This document shows, piece after piece, positions 1-8,673 of a DNA stretch of 64,000 bases; the stretch's first letter is position 1; the number at the start of each line of letters is the position of its first letter. The stretch is from an uncultured Bacilli bacterium (GTDB lineage: Bacteria; Bacillota_I; Bacilli_A; RF39; UBA660). A program made the position numbers and the translations under genes. The notes beneath the pieces were generated by a model. It was not told where the DNA came from and ran no database searches. It saw only the letters and a list, made by a program, of their open reading frames with translations. The stretch is taken from NCBI GenBank assembly GCA_947624045.1, contig CANQIL010000001.1, positions 92,978 to 156,977 of the forward strand, given 5' to 3'.

Positions 1-322
1 TGATGCTATTGGTGAGATATTTAATGTGCTTAGAGCTAGTAATAAGTATATTGATGAAACAACGCCTTGGGTACTTGCTAAGGAAGAAGATAAGAAAGAT
101 AGACTGGAAATGGTTTTATATAATTTGTTAGAAGCTATTAGAGTATGTGCGGTTTTCTTAGAGCCTTTTATGCCGGGAACAAGTGCTAAGATATTTAAGC
201 AAATTAATTGTGAAAAGAAAGAGCTTTCTTATGTGGAAGATAATAGTTATGAATTAGGTCAAGCGGAGATTTTATTCCAAAGAATTGATAAAGATAAGTT
301 TTTAGAACAAATGGAGAAGTGA
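1..322 (+). CDS. metG: Methionyl-tRNA synthetase, C-terminal part (truncated by window start)
   Basis: The reading frame is open from base 2 to a TGA at 320-322, so only about the last 106 residues are present. The segment is the helical anticodon-binding end of class I MetRS: it contains NKYIDETTPWVLAK and a FLEPFMPGTSAKI segment, both typical of that domain. MetRS charges tRNA-Met in the cytoplasm. The C-terminal tRNA-binding (EMAP-like) extension of some MetRS is absent, because the protein stops soon after the helical domain. tatD follows 4 bp downstream, the same order as metS-yabD in B. subtilis. The catalytic part lies outside the window. Confidence 0.9.
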   Translation, partial: DAIGEIFNVLRASNKYIDETTPWVLAKEEDKKDRLEMVLYNLLEAIRVCAVFLEPFMPGTSAKIFKQINCEKKELSYVEDNSYELGQAEILFQRIDKDKFLEQMEK

Positions 323-326
323 TAGT

Positions 327-1082
327 TTGTTAATTGATACGCATTGTCATTTAAGTTGTGAATATTATGATAATATTGATGAGGTTATAAGAGAGAATAG
401 AGAGAGTGGCGTTTCTAAGATAATTATTTCTGGTTGTGATAAAAAGGGAATTGAGGAAGCTATTTTGTATAGTAAAAAGTATGATGATGTTTTTGTTACA
501 ATTGGATATCACCCTGAAGAAGTTGATAGGGTGAGTGATGAAGATATTTGGGAGTTAAAAAGCTTAATTGAAAATAATAAGAAGATAGTTGGTATAGGGG
601 AAATTGGGCTTGATTATTACTATGAAAAGGATAAAAGGAATGAGCAGATTAGTTTATTTGAAAAGCAGTTACAGTTGGCAGAAGAGCTAGGTATGCCGGT
701 TGTTATTCATAGTAGAGAGGCCGTTAAAGATACAATTGATACTTTGAAGAAGTATAAGGTTAAAGGGGTTATTCATTGTTTTAGTGGTAGTTTGGAAACG
801 GCGGAAATTTATATTAAAATGGGCTACAAGTTAGGAATTGGCGGAGTTGTAACTTTTAAGAATAGTAAGTTGGGCGAGGTTTTGGAAAAGGTAGGTTTAG
901 ATAATCTGGTTTTAGAAACAGATAGTCCGTATTTGGCGCCTGTTCCTTTTCGTGGCAAGCAAAACAGTTCTAAATATTTGAAATATATAGCTAAAGAGGT
1001 AGCAAATAGGTGTTGTGTGGATGTAGATTTGGTAATTGAAAAAACAGGACAAAATGCTATTGATACATTTGACTTAAAGTAG
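327..1082 (+). CDS. tatD: TatD family metal-dependent DNase
   Basis: This is a 251-residue TIM-barrel hydrolase of the TatD family, which acts as a 3'-5' exonuclease or deoxyribonuclease in the cytoplasm. The N-terminal metal motif DTHCHL is at residues 3-8. Further family signatures are GEIGLDYY, VIHSREA, the IHCFSGS block and ETDSPYLAP near the end. The start is TTG at 327, preceded by a GGAGAAG ribosome-binding site inside the end of metG, and length is normal for the family. It is translationally close to metG (4 bp gap). Identification is firm; the in vivo substrate is known only from the family. Confidence 0.92.
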   Translation: MLIDTHCHLSCEYYDNIDEVIRENRESGVSKIIISGCDKKGIEEAILYSKKYDDVFVTIGYHPEEVDRVSDEDIWELKSLIENNKKIVGIGEIGLDYYYEKDKRNEQISLFEKQLQLAEELGMPVVIHSREAVKDTIDTLKKYKVKGVIHCFSGSLETAEIYIKMGYKLGIGGVVTFKNSKLGEVLEKVGLDNLVLETDSPYLAPVPFRGKQNSSKYLKYIAKEVANRCCVDVDLVIEKTGQNAIDTFDLK

Positions 1083-1131
1083 TTTTTATGGTAATCTAGA
1101 ACTAGATACGGGGTTTGTAAGGAGGTTAGTT

Positions 1132-1713
1132 GTGGAAGTGGCTTCAAAAATGCATAAGATTATTACGGTAGTTGGCATAAGTATTTTGGTGTTGGTGGTA
1201 ATAATTGTGGGCATTTTCATATTTAACCGAGATTCTAAGAGTAAGCAAGGCTCTATTAATATTGATTATGGTTCTTTTGATAAGTTGCTTTATATTACTA
1301 ATGCATTGCCGATAGGTGATGAAATGGGAAAGAGTTTAGAGGAAAAGGATATTCAAGAGAATGTGGAGGAGTATTTGGAATTTAGCCTTAAAGAAGAAAA
1401 GGGGAAGAATGCTAAGTTTGAAATATATCTAAAGAAGTTAGGTGTTTCAAAGGAAATTGATAGTAATTATATAAAGCTATATTTAACTGATATGAATGAT
1501 AAAGCGGTTTCTGGTTTTGAGAGTAATATTATTCCTACTTATAATAGTTTGAATATTTCAAAGGAAAGCGGTACTGATAAGGTTTTGTATCAGGGAAAGA
1601 TTAAGGCTTTGGAAGAACAGAAATATAAATTAAGAGTGTGGCTAGCTGATGCGAGTGCCATTGAAAAAGAGAAGAAAGAATTTAAAATGGAGTTAGGCGT
1701 TAGAGTTTATTAG
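1132..1713 (+). CDS. TasA/camelysin-like exported protein (paralog 1)
   Basis: This 193-residue protein has a short basic N-terminus and one hydrophobic segment (about residues 9-28), then an extracytoplasmic domain. It starts with GTG at 1132, 6 bases after an AAGGAGG site. The mature part contains YITNALPIGDEMGKSL, and its end contains YKLRVWLADAS, a pattern typical of the TasA/camelysin-type beta-sandwich proteins processed by SipW. The next gene has the same layout (LTNATPL..., YRLRMWLADT), so the two are paralogs. A SipW-like peptidase lies less than 1 kb downstream. Role as a surface or matrix fibre component is inference; a plain membrane-anchored protein is possible. Confidence 0.55.
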   Translation: MEVASKMHKIITVVGISILVLVVIIVGIFIFNRDSKSKQGSINIDYGSFDKLLYITNALPIGDEMGKSLEEKDIQENVEEYLEFSLKEEKGKNAKFEIYLKKLGVSKEIDSNYIKLYLTDMNDKAVSGFESNIIPTYNSLNISKESGTDKVLYQGKIKALEEQKYKLRVWLADASAIEKEKKEFKMELGVRVY

Positions 1714-1729
1714 GAGGAAGAAGAAGTTT

Positions 1730-2335
1730 ATGAAGAATGAAAAGGGTACATCAAAAAAGTTTGTTTTTTTAATTGTTAGTATATGTGTTTTTTGTTTAAT
1801 ATTTTTAATAATTAGTTGTGTTATTTTCTTTAATAGAGAAGATGAGGTAAAGAAAGAGAAGAAAGATGGAGGGTCTGTTACTTTATCTTATACTGATGAT
1901 ATAAATATTTTTAGTTTAACTAATGCAACGCCTTTGATAGAGTCAGTTGGTAAGACTTTAGATAGTGCCGATATGTATTTTGATTTTACGGTAGATGCGG
2001 AGTTGGATGAGGCAAAGCAAATTGACTATGAAATTTATGTGGAGAAGTATGGAAATACACCAACTATAAAAGATGAAGATATTAGATTTTACTTAGAAAA
2101 ACAAAATAGTGGTACATTTGAGGAGGTATTAAAGCCGGTTGCTTTTACGGGTTTAAAGGAAAAAAGCGAGCTTGGTACGCCAAGGGGGGCTATGGTAATT
2201 TATAGTGATAGTGTAAAGAATGATAAGAAAGAAAATTATCGTTTAAGAATGTGGCTTGCCGATACGGCGATAGTAAGTGAGGCAGTACCTGCTAATTATA
2301 GTGTTAAAGTAAGTATAGTTGGTAAGGCTAAGTAA
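1730..2335 (+). CDS. TasA/camelysin-like exported protein (paralog 2)
   Basis: This is a 201-residue protein with a hydrophobic segment at about residues 12-33 and an exported domain behind it. An AGGAGGAAG site precedes ATG 1730, and the gene sits 16 bp after its paralog. It shares with that paralog the LTNATP motif, the acidic GKTLDSADMYFDF block and the YRLRMWLADT ending, which resemble SipW-dependent TasA/camelysin proteins. It is probably co-transcribed with the gene before it. An inverted repeat with a short T run (2370-2402) follows and may separate it from the peptidase gene. Function is inferred from fold-type similarity and context only. Confidence 0.55.
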   Translation: MKNEKGTSKKFVFLIVSICVFCLIFLIISCVIFFNREDEVKKEKKDGGSVTLSYTDDINIFSLTNATPLIESVGKTLDSADMYFDFTVDAELDEAKQIDYEIYVEKYGNTPTIKDEDIRFYLEKQNSGTFEEVLKPVAFTGLKEKSELGTPRGAMVIYSDSVKNDKKENYRLRMWLADTAIVSEAVPANYSVKVSIVGKAK

Positions 2336-2462
2336 ATGTTAAAATATGTCGAATTAAAGTGTAAACTAGGAAAATATCTTATGTAAAGTGAGATATTTTT
2401 TTGTGGCATTTGATAGTCAATTTTAAAGGGAGGTATTATAATTGAATTAGGCAGGTGAAAAA

Positions 2463-3098
2463 ATGAGTGCATTAGTTCAGTCAGTACAGGTAAACTTAGA
2501 AAAAACAAAATATACGCTTTTACAAAAAATGTATTATTACACTCATTTTGTGACGAAGTCTTTCTTGTTAGCGATACTAGTTTTGTTAGTGTTGGTGTTT
2601 GGAGGGTTGACATTTTATTTTGGTGATTTAATGTACAATGTGAAGACAGGCAATTATAAGAGCCCTTTGCTTAGTGCGTATGTTATAGCTTCGCCAAGTA
2701 TGGTGCCGGCTATTAAGGTAAATGATGCGGTTATTATTAAGAGGGTGTCTAATGATGATTTGCAGGTTGGGGATATTATTACTTTTAAAAATGATGAGTT
2801 AAATGTTAATGGTTATACTATTACTCATAGAATAGTTGGTAAGGAAAAGGCGGCTAATGGGGAGTATGTTTATTACACTAAGGGGGATAATAATTATAAA
2901 GAGGATAATGGGCTAGTTAGAAGTGGCGATATATATGGAAAGGTTGTCTTGAAGATACCGAAGATAGGTTTTGTTCAGAACTTTTTGACTAAGCCGAGTG
3001 GCTTTTTAATTAGTATTTTGGTACCAATGTTAGTGGTAATTTTATATGAAATTGTTAGATTAATGATTTATAATAGAAAAGAGGTTAAGGCTATTTAG
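2463..3098 (+). CDS. sipW: SipW-like (ER-type) signal peptidase I
   Basis: This membrane serine protease cleaves signal peptides of exported proteins. It has a hydrophobic segment at about residues 33-53, the nucleophile motif SPSM (Ser79), the box THRIVG (His122 in place of the usual bacterial Lys), a YYTKGDNN box, and a C-terminal hydrophobic segment (about 180-203). Ser-His instead of Ser-Lys marks the ER/archaeal type, represented in Bacillus by SipW, which processes TasA-like proteins. The gene follows two TasA-like proteins, and it may also process the DGR target near 10.8 kb. The start ATG is preceded by AGGTGA. The class is firm; the gene symbol is by analogy. Confidence 0.85.
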   Translation: MSALVQSVQVNLEKTKYTLLQKMYYYTHFVTKSFLLAILVLLVLVFGGLTFYFGDLMYNVKTGNYKSPLLSAYVIASPSMVPAIKVNDAVIIKRVSNDDLQVGDIITFKNDELNVNGYTITHRIVGKEKAANGEYVYYTKGDNNYKEDNGLVRSGDIYGKVVLKIPKIGFVQNFLTKPSGFLISILVPMLVVILYEIVRLMIYNRKEVKAI

Positions 3099-3160
3099 TC
3101 TTTTTTCTTTTGAGAGTTTTTAGTATAATAGGGTTGTTTTGAAAAGCGAGTGATGAATTA

Positions 3161-3967
3161 ATGGAAAAGTATGATGTGAAGTTTAAGAAGAAGTTGGGTC
3201 AGAATTTTTTGAAAAATGAGGCGGTAGTGGAAAGGATTGTTGATATTGCTTCTATTGATAAAGATTCTTTAGTAATTGAAGTGGGCCCGGGTGGGGCGAT
3301 TATGACATGGAGGCTTGCTAAGAAGGCAAAAATGGTGTTGGCCTATGAAGTAGATAGGGATTTGGAAGATGAGCTTAATAAAAGACTGAATGGTTTTGAT
3401 AATGTTTTAGTTTTGTTTAAGGATTTTTTAGAGGCTAACTTAGAGGAAGATGTTGGGAAATATAAGTATTCTAAATTGTTTTTTGTAAGTAATGTTCCTT
3501 ATTATATAACGACGCCAATTATTATGAAGTTAATGGGGAGTAATTTACGTTTTGATAAAATAGTTATGATGGTCCAAAAGGAAGTAGCGGATAGGTTAAC
3601 TAGTCCTTGTGGTAGACGAGAATATGGCTCAATTACCGTGTTACTTAATTATTTTTATAAGGTTAACCTTGAATTTTTTGTAGATAGAAGTGAATTTGTG
3701 CCTGTACCAAATGTTGATAGTGAAGTAATTTCTTTTACGGAGAAAAAGGAAAAATTGAAATTAGATGACTTTGCCTTTTTTGAAAGATTAGTAAGAGATA
3801 GTTTTCAATTTAAGAGGAAGAATATTAAAAATAATTTGAAGAATTATGACTTAGATGTGGTTTTATCGGTATTAGAAAAATATGGGTTTGATTTAACTGT
3901 TAGGGCGGAAGCACTTGATGTAGGAATTTTTGTGGAATTAGCTAATGCTTTAAAGAGAGAAAAATAA
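3161..3967 (+). CDS. rsmA: 16S rRNA dimethyladenosine transferase (KsgA)
   Basis: This enzyme dimethylates two adjacent adenines near the 3' end of 16S rRNA using SAM, late in 30S assembly. The 268-residue sequence has the N-terminal KKLGQNFLKN signature (about residues 10-19), a SAM loop IEVGPGG, and the NVPYYI catalytic motif (NxPY) at about residue 115. Its C-terminus is the small helical domain with FQFKRKNIKNN. The SAM loop reads GPGGAIMT rather than the more common GPGLGALT. Its place after tatD and before yabG matches B. subtilis, except that rpfB and rnmV are missing. Confidence 0.93.
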   Translation: MEKYDVKFKKKLGQNFLKNEAVVERIVDIASIDKDSLVIEVGPGGAIMTWRLAKKAKMVLAYEVDRDLEDELNKRLNGFDNVLVLFKDFLEANLEEDVGKYKYSKLFFVSNVPYYITTPIIMKLMGSNLRFDKIVMMVQKEVADRLTSPCGRREYGSITVLLNYFYKVNLEFFVDRSEFVPVPNVDSEVISFTEKKEKLKLDDFAFFERLVRDSFQFKRKNIKNNLKNYDLDVVLSVLEKYGFDLTVRAEALDVGIFVELANALKREK

Positions 3968-4014
3968 TAAAAAATAGATAGTCTTTAAAATTATTTGTCT
4001 TAAAGAGGTTGTTT

Positions 4015-4773
4015 ATGAATGAAAATAAAATTAATATAGCAAAAAAGGATAGTAGAGTTAAAATTAGTAGTAACTTAAAGAAAATTAAAATTTTCAGTGC
4101 TATGCCAAAGAATAATTTAAAAGGAATAATTATTTATTGTCACGGTTTGGGAAGTAATAAAACTTGGGCAATAAGATTTTATGATAAATTATTAGCTAAC
4201 AATTTTGGAGTTTATGCTTTTGATTTTCCTGGACATGGAGAAGATAAAACTGGTTTTTCTTTATTTACTCTAAATAGATGTATCGATTATTTAAATGAAG
4301 TAATTAGCTATGTTACTTCAAAATATGAAGTTCCTATATTTTTATTTGGTTGCAGTTTTGGTGGTTATGTAATTTTAAATAGACTTTTAGAAAACAAACT
4401 TGATATTCAAAAGACTATATTAATGTGTCCAGCAATAAATTTTTGTGAAATAATGGAAAATAAGACTGGTATTTCTGATAATTATTTTAATACTAACGAA
4501 TATATGCCTTTATATAACAATATTAAAATTTATAAAAATAGTTATGATGAGTTTAAAAAGAAAGATAAAAAAATTAAAAATTCCTCTTTTGAAAATATAG
4601 CAATCATACAAGGTGCTTTGGATAAGACAGTTGCTTATGAAGATATTAAAAATTTTTGTAAAAAGAATAATTTAGAATTGTATACAATAGAAAAAGGAAA
4701 ACATGAATTATATGGATATGATGAAGAAATTGTTAATTTTATTATTTCTGTAATTAGTAGGAAGATGAAATAG
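4015..4773 (+). CDS. Alpha/beta hydrolase (serine aminopeptidase S33/monoacylglycerol lipase-like)
   Basis: This 252-residue soluble protein has the alpha/beta-hydrolase pattern: an oxyanion region YCHGLGSNK, the nucleophile elbow GCSFGG (Ser114), an acid in QGALDKTV (Asp203) and the catalytic His in GKHELYG (His230). It begins at ATG 4015, six bases after AAAGAGG; an in-frame TTG at 4009 lies too close to that site. The family hydrolyses esters or small lipids; substrate cannot be told. The gene is more AT-rich than rsmA and sits between rsmA and yabG, where B. subtilis has no such gene, so it is probably a lineage-specific insertion. A terminator follows. Confidence 0.8.
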   Translation: MNENKINIAKKDSRVKISSNLKKIKIFSAMPKNNLKGIIIYCHGLGSNKTWAIRFYDKLLANNFGVYAFDFPGHGEDKTGFSLFTLNRCIDYLNEVISYVTSKYEVPIFLFGCSFGGYVILNRLLENKLDIQKTILMCPAINFCEIMENKTGISDNYFNTNEYMPLYNNIKIYKNSYDEFKKKDKKIKNSSFENIAIIQGALDKTVAYEDIKNFCKKNNLELYTIEKGKHELYGYDEEIVNFIISVISRKMK

Positions 4774-4817
4774 ATTCTTTTTTTGTAAAAAATTGTTGAT
4801 ATTTAAAAATAGTAAAG

Positions 4818-4850
4818 AAGAATTAAGTTTTTAGTCTAATTCTTTTTTTC
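4818..4850 (+). terminator. Intrinsic terminator after the hydrolase gene
   Basis: An 8-bp perfect stem (AAGAATTA at 4818-4825 with TAATTCTT at 4837-4844) is followed by a run of T residues. It separates the hydrolase gene from yabG. Confidence 0.75.
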
Positions 4851-4879
4851 TTTTCATAGACTTAAGTGGAGATGAAGAG

Positions 4880-5662
4880 ATGAATTTTAAAATAGGTGAT
4901 ATGGTTACTAGAATATCTCATCAACACGACATTTTATTTAAAATAATAGAAATAAATGGAAATGTTGCTTTACTTAAAGGCGTAGATTTACGACTTTATG
5001 CCGATAGTGATGTAGATGATTTAGTAATTTCCAAAGAAGAAGAGGCTAAAGAAGATAAAAAAATAATAGAAGCTAATTTGCGAGGATTAGATATGGATAG
5101 AAATAAATATTTTTATCTACCCGGAAAAATACTACACATTGACGGTGATGAAGAATACTTAGAAAGATGTATGAGCTTTTATGAAAGTATGGGCGTTAAA
5201 GCTAATGGGCTATCTTTATCAGAAGTAGAAATGTCTTCGAAGATTTTGGAGTTAATTAAGGAATTTCGACCAGATATTGTTGTTATTACGGGGCATGATG
5301 CTTATTATGCTAAGAAAAATGATATTAAAAATTTAGATAATTATCAAAATACGAATAATTTTATTGCCGCAATTAAAGAAGTTAGAAAATATGAAAAAAG
5401 TCAGGATAAATTAATTGTTGTTGCAGGAGCGTGTCAGTCTAATTACGAAGAATTAATTAAAGCTGGAGCTAACTTTGCTTCAAGTCCTAAAAGAATAAAT
5501 ATTCATGCGTTGGACCCAGCTATTATTGCATCATCTTTAGCTTTGTCTGATAGAAATCAAAGTATTGATTTGATTAGCTTAATTGAAAAAACTAAATATG
5601 GGAGTGATGGAATGGGCGGTTTAATTACTAATGGAACAATGTATGTGGGGTATCCAAGATGA
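4880..5662 (+). CDS. yabG: Sporulation-specific protease YabG
   Basis: YabG is a cysteine protease that trims spore coat proteins in endospore formers. The 260-residue sequence (B. subtilis YabG is about 290) shows the family blocks: IGDMVTRISHQHDILFKI at the start, VLHIDGDEEYL-like KILHIDGDEEYL, DIVVITGHDAYY in the centre, VVAGACQSNYEE with the putative catalytic Cys, and GADGMGG-like YGSDGMGGL at the end. It overlaps the start of veg by 4 bp (ATGA), so the two are translationally coupled. Position between rsmA and veg is the same as in B. subtilis. Its presence argues that the organism can sporulate. Confidence 0.93.
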   Translation: MNFKIGDMVTRISHQHDILFKIIEINGNVALLKGVDLRLYADSDVDDLVISKEEEAKEDKKIIEANLRGLDMDRNKYFYLPGKILHIDGDEEYLERCMSFYESMGVKANGLSLSEVEMSSKILELIKEFRPDIVVITGHDAYYAKKNDIKNLDNYQNTNNFIAAIKEVRKYEKSQDKLIVVAGACQSNYEELIKAGANFASSPKRINIHALDPAIIASSLALSDRNQSIDLISLIEKTKYGSDGMGGLITNGTMYVGYPR

Positions 5663-5871
5663 CAATTGGAATGGCAAAACAATTAGTAAGAGATAATAAA
5701 GGAGCAATGCATTCTTTTAGGTTTAGAGGAGCAAGAAATCAGATAGAAGAATTTGAGGGTATGATTACGGATATATATCCCGCTATTTTTATTATAAAGC
5801 TAAATAATCAGAAAATTAGGTCTTTTAGTTATAGCGATGTTTTAATAGATAATTTAAAAATTCTTAATTAA
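5659..5871 (+). CDS. veg: Veg family protein
   Basis: This 70-residue protein matches Veg, a small highly expressed Bacillota protein linked to biofilm and growth control. It carries the family blocks VRDNKGAMHSFRFRGARNQIEE and FIIKLNNQKIRSFSYSDVL. It starts on the ATGA that ends yabG. The usual Veg is about 85 residues, so this one is slightly short. Exact function is not settled even in B. subtilis. Confidence 0.88.
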   Translation: MTIGMAKQLVRDNKGAMHSFRFRGARNQIEEFEGMITDIYPAIFIIKLNNQKIRSFSYSDVLIDNLKILN

Positions 5872-5964
5872 TAAAAACTAATAAAAACGTACTTGCAATT
5901 TCTATTTTATTAGTATAAAATGTAATTATAAAGTGCAATTACTTTATGAGGGAGGAATATTCGT

Positions 5965-6243
5965 ATGAAGATTACATCTGTAAATGTACGTAAAATTGAA
6001 AAAGAAGGTTCTCGTATGAAGGGAATAGCATCAGTATTAATTGATGATAGTTTTGCAGTACATGATATTCGTATTATTGAAGGAGATAATGGTTTGTTTA
6101 TTGCGATGCCTAGTAGAAAAACAGCTACTGGTGGATACCGTGATATAGCTCATCCAATTAATCCTGAAGTTCGTTCTATGTTTGAAGAAGCTATCTTAGA
6201 AGCTTATGAAAATGCCGAAGATGTAGATGACGAAGAAGAATAG
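5965..6243 (+). CDS. spoVG: Septation/regulatory protein SpoVG
   Basis: SpoVG is a small nucleic-acid-binding regulator of sporulation, septation and virulence traits. The 92-residue sequence has the family core [30 protein letters not shown], and the highly conserved FIAMPSRKT with the [12 protein letters not shown] block. The C-terminus is acidic. A GGGAGGAAT site precedes ATG 5965. A weak promoter-like pair (TTGCAA 5893 and TATAAA 5914, spacing 15) lies upstream. It stands alone between veg and yabP; glmU, prs and pth that follow it in B. subtilis are missing here. Confidence 0.95.
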   Translation: MKITSVNVRKIEKEGSRMKGIASVLIDDSFAVHDIRIIEGDNGLFIAMPSRKTATGGYRDIAHPINPEVRSMFEEAILEAYENAEDVDDEEE

Positions 6244-6334
6244 AGTTTGAAACTACCGAAGTGGTGGTTTTTTCTTTTACTAATTTTTGTAATAAAAAGC
6301 ATACTACTTGCATATTATTTTCTAGGAGGACATT

Positions 6335-6622
6335 ATGGAAAGAGAAAATACAAGTAGTTATAATCATAGTATTAGTTTACTAGAAAGAAAAAATTTAGTT
6401 ATTACAGGAGTTAAAAAAATTGACAATTTTGATAATACACAATTTATCTTAGAAACTATAATGGGTTACTTAGTTGTAAAGGGTGAGGGGTTAGAATTAA
6501 TAAAGCTTGATACGTTACAGGGAAATGTTACTATTAAGGGATTAGTTAATTCTATTAATTATATGGAGGAAAATGCTAAAAAAAATAAAGAAGAAAGTAT
6601 ACTTAATAGATTATTTAAATAA
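6335..6622 (+). CDS. yabP: Sporulation protein YabP
   Basis: This 95-residue protein fits YabP, needed for spore cortex formation. The family pattern is HSISLLERKNLVITGVKKIDNFDNTQFILETIMGYLVVKGEGL, of which this gene shows HSISLLERKN, the VKKIDNFD block and LVVKGEGLEL. AGGAGG lies directly upstream. yabQ starts at the last base of its stop codon (TAATG), so they form one translational unit as in B. subtilis. Confidence 0.9.
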   Translation: MERENTSSYNHSISLLERKNLVITGVKKIDNFDNTQFILETIMGYLVVKGEGLELIKLDTLQGNVTIKGLVNSINYMEENAKKNKEESILNRLFK

Positions 6623-6894
6623 TGAATCTAAAAATCCAAATTATCAGTATGCTTTTTTCTTTTCTTTTTGGTATTTTCTTCGCTATGTTAGTTAAGTTAA
6701 ATTATAGATATTTGTTTTTAGGAAGTAGAAAAAGAAAAATAATTAGTAACTTTATGTTTTTTAGTGTAATGGGGCTTTTATATTTCTTTATAATTAAAAA
6801 GATAAATCAAGCAATATTGCATTATTATTTTTTAATATTACTATTATTAGGATTTTTTCTTTATTTCTTTGTGAAAAAGAAAAAAGAAAAATAG
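6622..6894 (+). CDS. yabQ: Spore cortex protein YabQ-like membrane protein
   Basis: This 90-residue protein is almost entirely hydrophobic, with three predicted membrane segments (about residues 6-24, 43-59 and 64-84) and a basic C-terminus. Sequence conservation of YabQ is low, but its position directly after yabP and before divIC is the same as in B. subtilis, and the membrane layout fits. B. subtilis YabQ is longer (about 210 residues). It is probably involved in cortex formation in the forespore; this rests on synteny. Confidence 0.75.
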   Translation: MNLKIQIISMLFSFLFGIFFAMLVKLNYRYLFLGSRKRKIISNFMFFSVMGLLYFFIIKKINQAILHYYFLILLLLGFFLYFFVKKKKEK

Positions 6895-6984
6895 TGTAAA
6901 TTACTTGTAAATAGGGCTTAAAGAGGGTTTAATTATAAGCCTTTTTGTTTTATAATATAACTTGAGATGGTAGGTGATAAAGTC

Positions 6985-7281
6985 ATGGCTAAAAGTAGTA
7001 AGATAAAAAGAAAAAGACGCTTTTTATTTTTAGGGCTTGGGTCTATTGCGATTATAGTAGTTATGACTTTTACTATTGGTCGCTACTGGGTAGAAATATT
7101 TGATAAATATCAAGAGAAAAAAACATTAGAAAAAAAATTAGTTGATTTAAAAGATGAAGAAGAAAGACTAAGAGCAGATGCTTCTAAGTTACAAGACCCT
7201 GATTATATAGCGCGATATGCTAGAGAAAAATATTTTTATTCAAAAGATGGAGAATATATATTAAAAATTCCAGAAGAATAA
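6985..7281 (+). CDS. divIC: Septum formation initiator DivIC/FtsB-like
   Basis: This 98-residue single-pass protein has a basic cytoplasmic N-terminus (KIKRKRR), one membrane segment (about residues 14-33), and a coiled coil (EKKTLEKKLVDLKDEEERLR) ending in the family signature LQDPDYIARYAREKYFYSKDGEYI. It belongs to the DivIC/FtsB family of the divisome, which partners FtsL and DivIB. ATG 6985 is chosen because AGGTGA is 7 bases upstream; the upstream in-frame ATG 6967 has no good site. It lies between yabQ and tilS as in Bacilli. Confidence 0.9.
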   Translation: MAKSSKIKRKRRFLFLGLGSIAIIVVMTFTIGRYWVEIFDKYQEKKTLEKKLVDLKDEEERLRADASKLQDPDYIARYAREKYFYSKDGEYILKIPEE

Positions 7282-7347
7282 TATATTTTGTTATTCTTTT
7301 TTTATATTTTTTTGTTATAATAATGTAGCGAGAGAAAGGACTAGCTT

Positions 7348-8661
7348 ATGATAAAAATTGAAGAAGACTTAACATTAGCGAAAAATGATAAAATAGTTAT
7401 TGGTTGTTCGACAGGGCCTGATTCAATGGCTTTGTTAGATATGCTTTTAAAATTAAGAGATAAGTATCAATTGTCATTAATAGTTGCTCATGTAAATCAT
7501 AATATTAGAAAAGAAAGTTCTATAGAAGAAGCTTTTTTGAAGGAATATTGTGAGGAGAATAATTTGCTTTTTGAAAGTATGACTATAGAAGAATATGGAG
7601 ATGATAATTTTCATAATGAAGCTAGAAATATTAGATATAACTTCTTTGAAATGCTAGTTTTAAAATATGAAGCTAATTACTTAATGACGGCTCATCATGG
7701 CGATGATTTAATGGAAACTATCTTAATGCGATTAGTTAGAGGGTCTAATTTAAATGGATATAGTGGTTTTAGAGAAATAGTAGATATGGGTAATTATAAA
7801 ATAATAAGACCATTAATAAGATATACTAAAGATGAGTTACTAGAATATGATAAAGAAAATAACGTAAAATATTTTATAGATAGTTCTAATAGTAAAGATA
7901 AATATACTAGAAATAGATATAGAAAATATATAGTGCCTTTTTTGAAAGAAGAAGAGAAAAATGTACATTTGAAATTTTTGAAATTTAGTAATAATTTGCA
8001 TAGTGCTTATAAATTTATTGAGAAAGAAAGAGATAAAGCTATAAAAAGAGTTTGTGAAGAGGGGCATATACTTATTGATAAATTATTATTAGAAGATGAA
8101 TTTATTCAGAAAGAAATAATTTATTATATGTTAAATGAATTTTATCAAGATGATTTAATATTAGTAAATGATAAGCATATTGAATTAATATTTAATCTAA
8201 TTAAAAATAAAAAAGCTAATAGCTATGTTAATTTACCTAATCAAGTTGTTGCGAGTAAGATATATAATGTGTTAGAATTAAAAAGAGATACATTTGAAAT
8301 TACTAGTTATGAAATAGAGATGTCTTCTTCGGTATTATTACCTAATAATAGAACTATAGAAAGAATAAATGATACTAGTGATAATAGTAATAATACATGT
8401 AGACTTAATAGTAAAGAAGTTAGTTTGCCTTTAATAGTTAGGTCAAGAAAACTAGGAGATAAGATGAAAGTTAAAGGTTTAAATGGTACTAAGAAAGTTA
8501 AAGATATATTTATAGATAAAAAGATAGCTTTAGATAAAAGAGATATTTGGCCGATAGTAGTTGATTCCAAAGGAGAAGTAGTTTGGATACCGGGTATTAA
8601 AAAATCAAAATTTGACAAAAAGAGAAATGAAAGTTATGATATAGTCTTGAAGTATGACTAG
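7348..8661 (+). CDS. tilS: tRNA(Ile)-lysidine synthetase
   Basis: TilS uses ATP and lysine to convert C34 of the tRNA-Ile CAU anticodon to lysidine, an essential decoding step. The 437-residue protein has an N-terminal PP-loop ATPase domain (about residues 1-220) and a C-terminal TilS substrate-binding domain with LPLIVRSRKLGDKMKVKG. The PP-loop reads STGPDS (residues 21-26) where many relatives have SGGxDS. Further blocks are VAHVNHNIR and TAHHGDDLMETILMRLVRG. It precedes ftsH by 12 bp, so they form an operon. The STG variant is seen in other Bacillota, so activity is expected. Confidence 0.93.
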   Translation: MIKIEEDLTLAKNDKIVIGCSTGPDSMALLDMLLKLRDKYQLSLIVAHVNHNIRKESSIEEAFLKEYCEENNLLFESMTIEEYGDDNFHNEARNIRYNFFEMLVLKYEANYLMTAHHGDDLMETILMRLVRGSNLNGYSGFREIVDMGNYKIIRPLIRYTKDELLEYDKENNVKYFIDSSNSKDKYTRNRYRKYIVPFLKEEEKNVHLKFLKFSNNLHSAYKFIEKERDKAIKRVCEEGHILIDKLLLEDEFIQKEIIYYMLNEFYQDDLILVNDKHIELIFNLIKNKKANSYVNLPNQVVASKIYNVLELKRDTFEITSYEIEMSSSVLLPNNRTIERINDTSDNSNNTCRLNSKEVSLPLIVRSRKLGDKMKVKGLNGTKKVKDIFIDKKIALDKRDIWPIVVDSKGEVVWIPGIKKSKFDKKRNESYDIVLKYD

Positions 8662-8673
8662 AGGAGGAAAATA

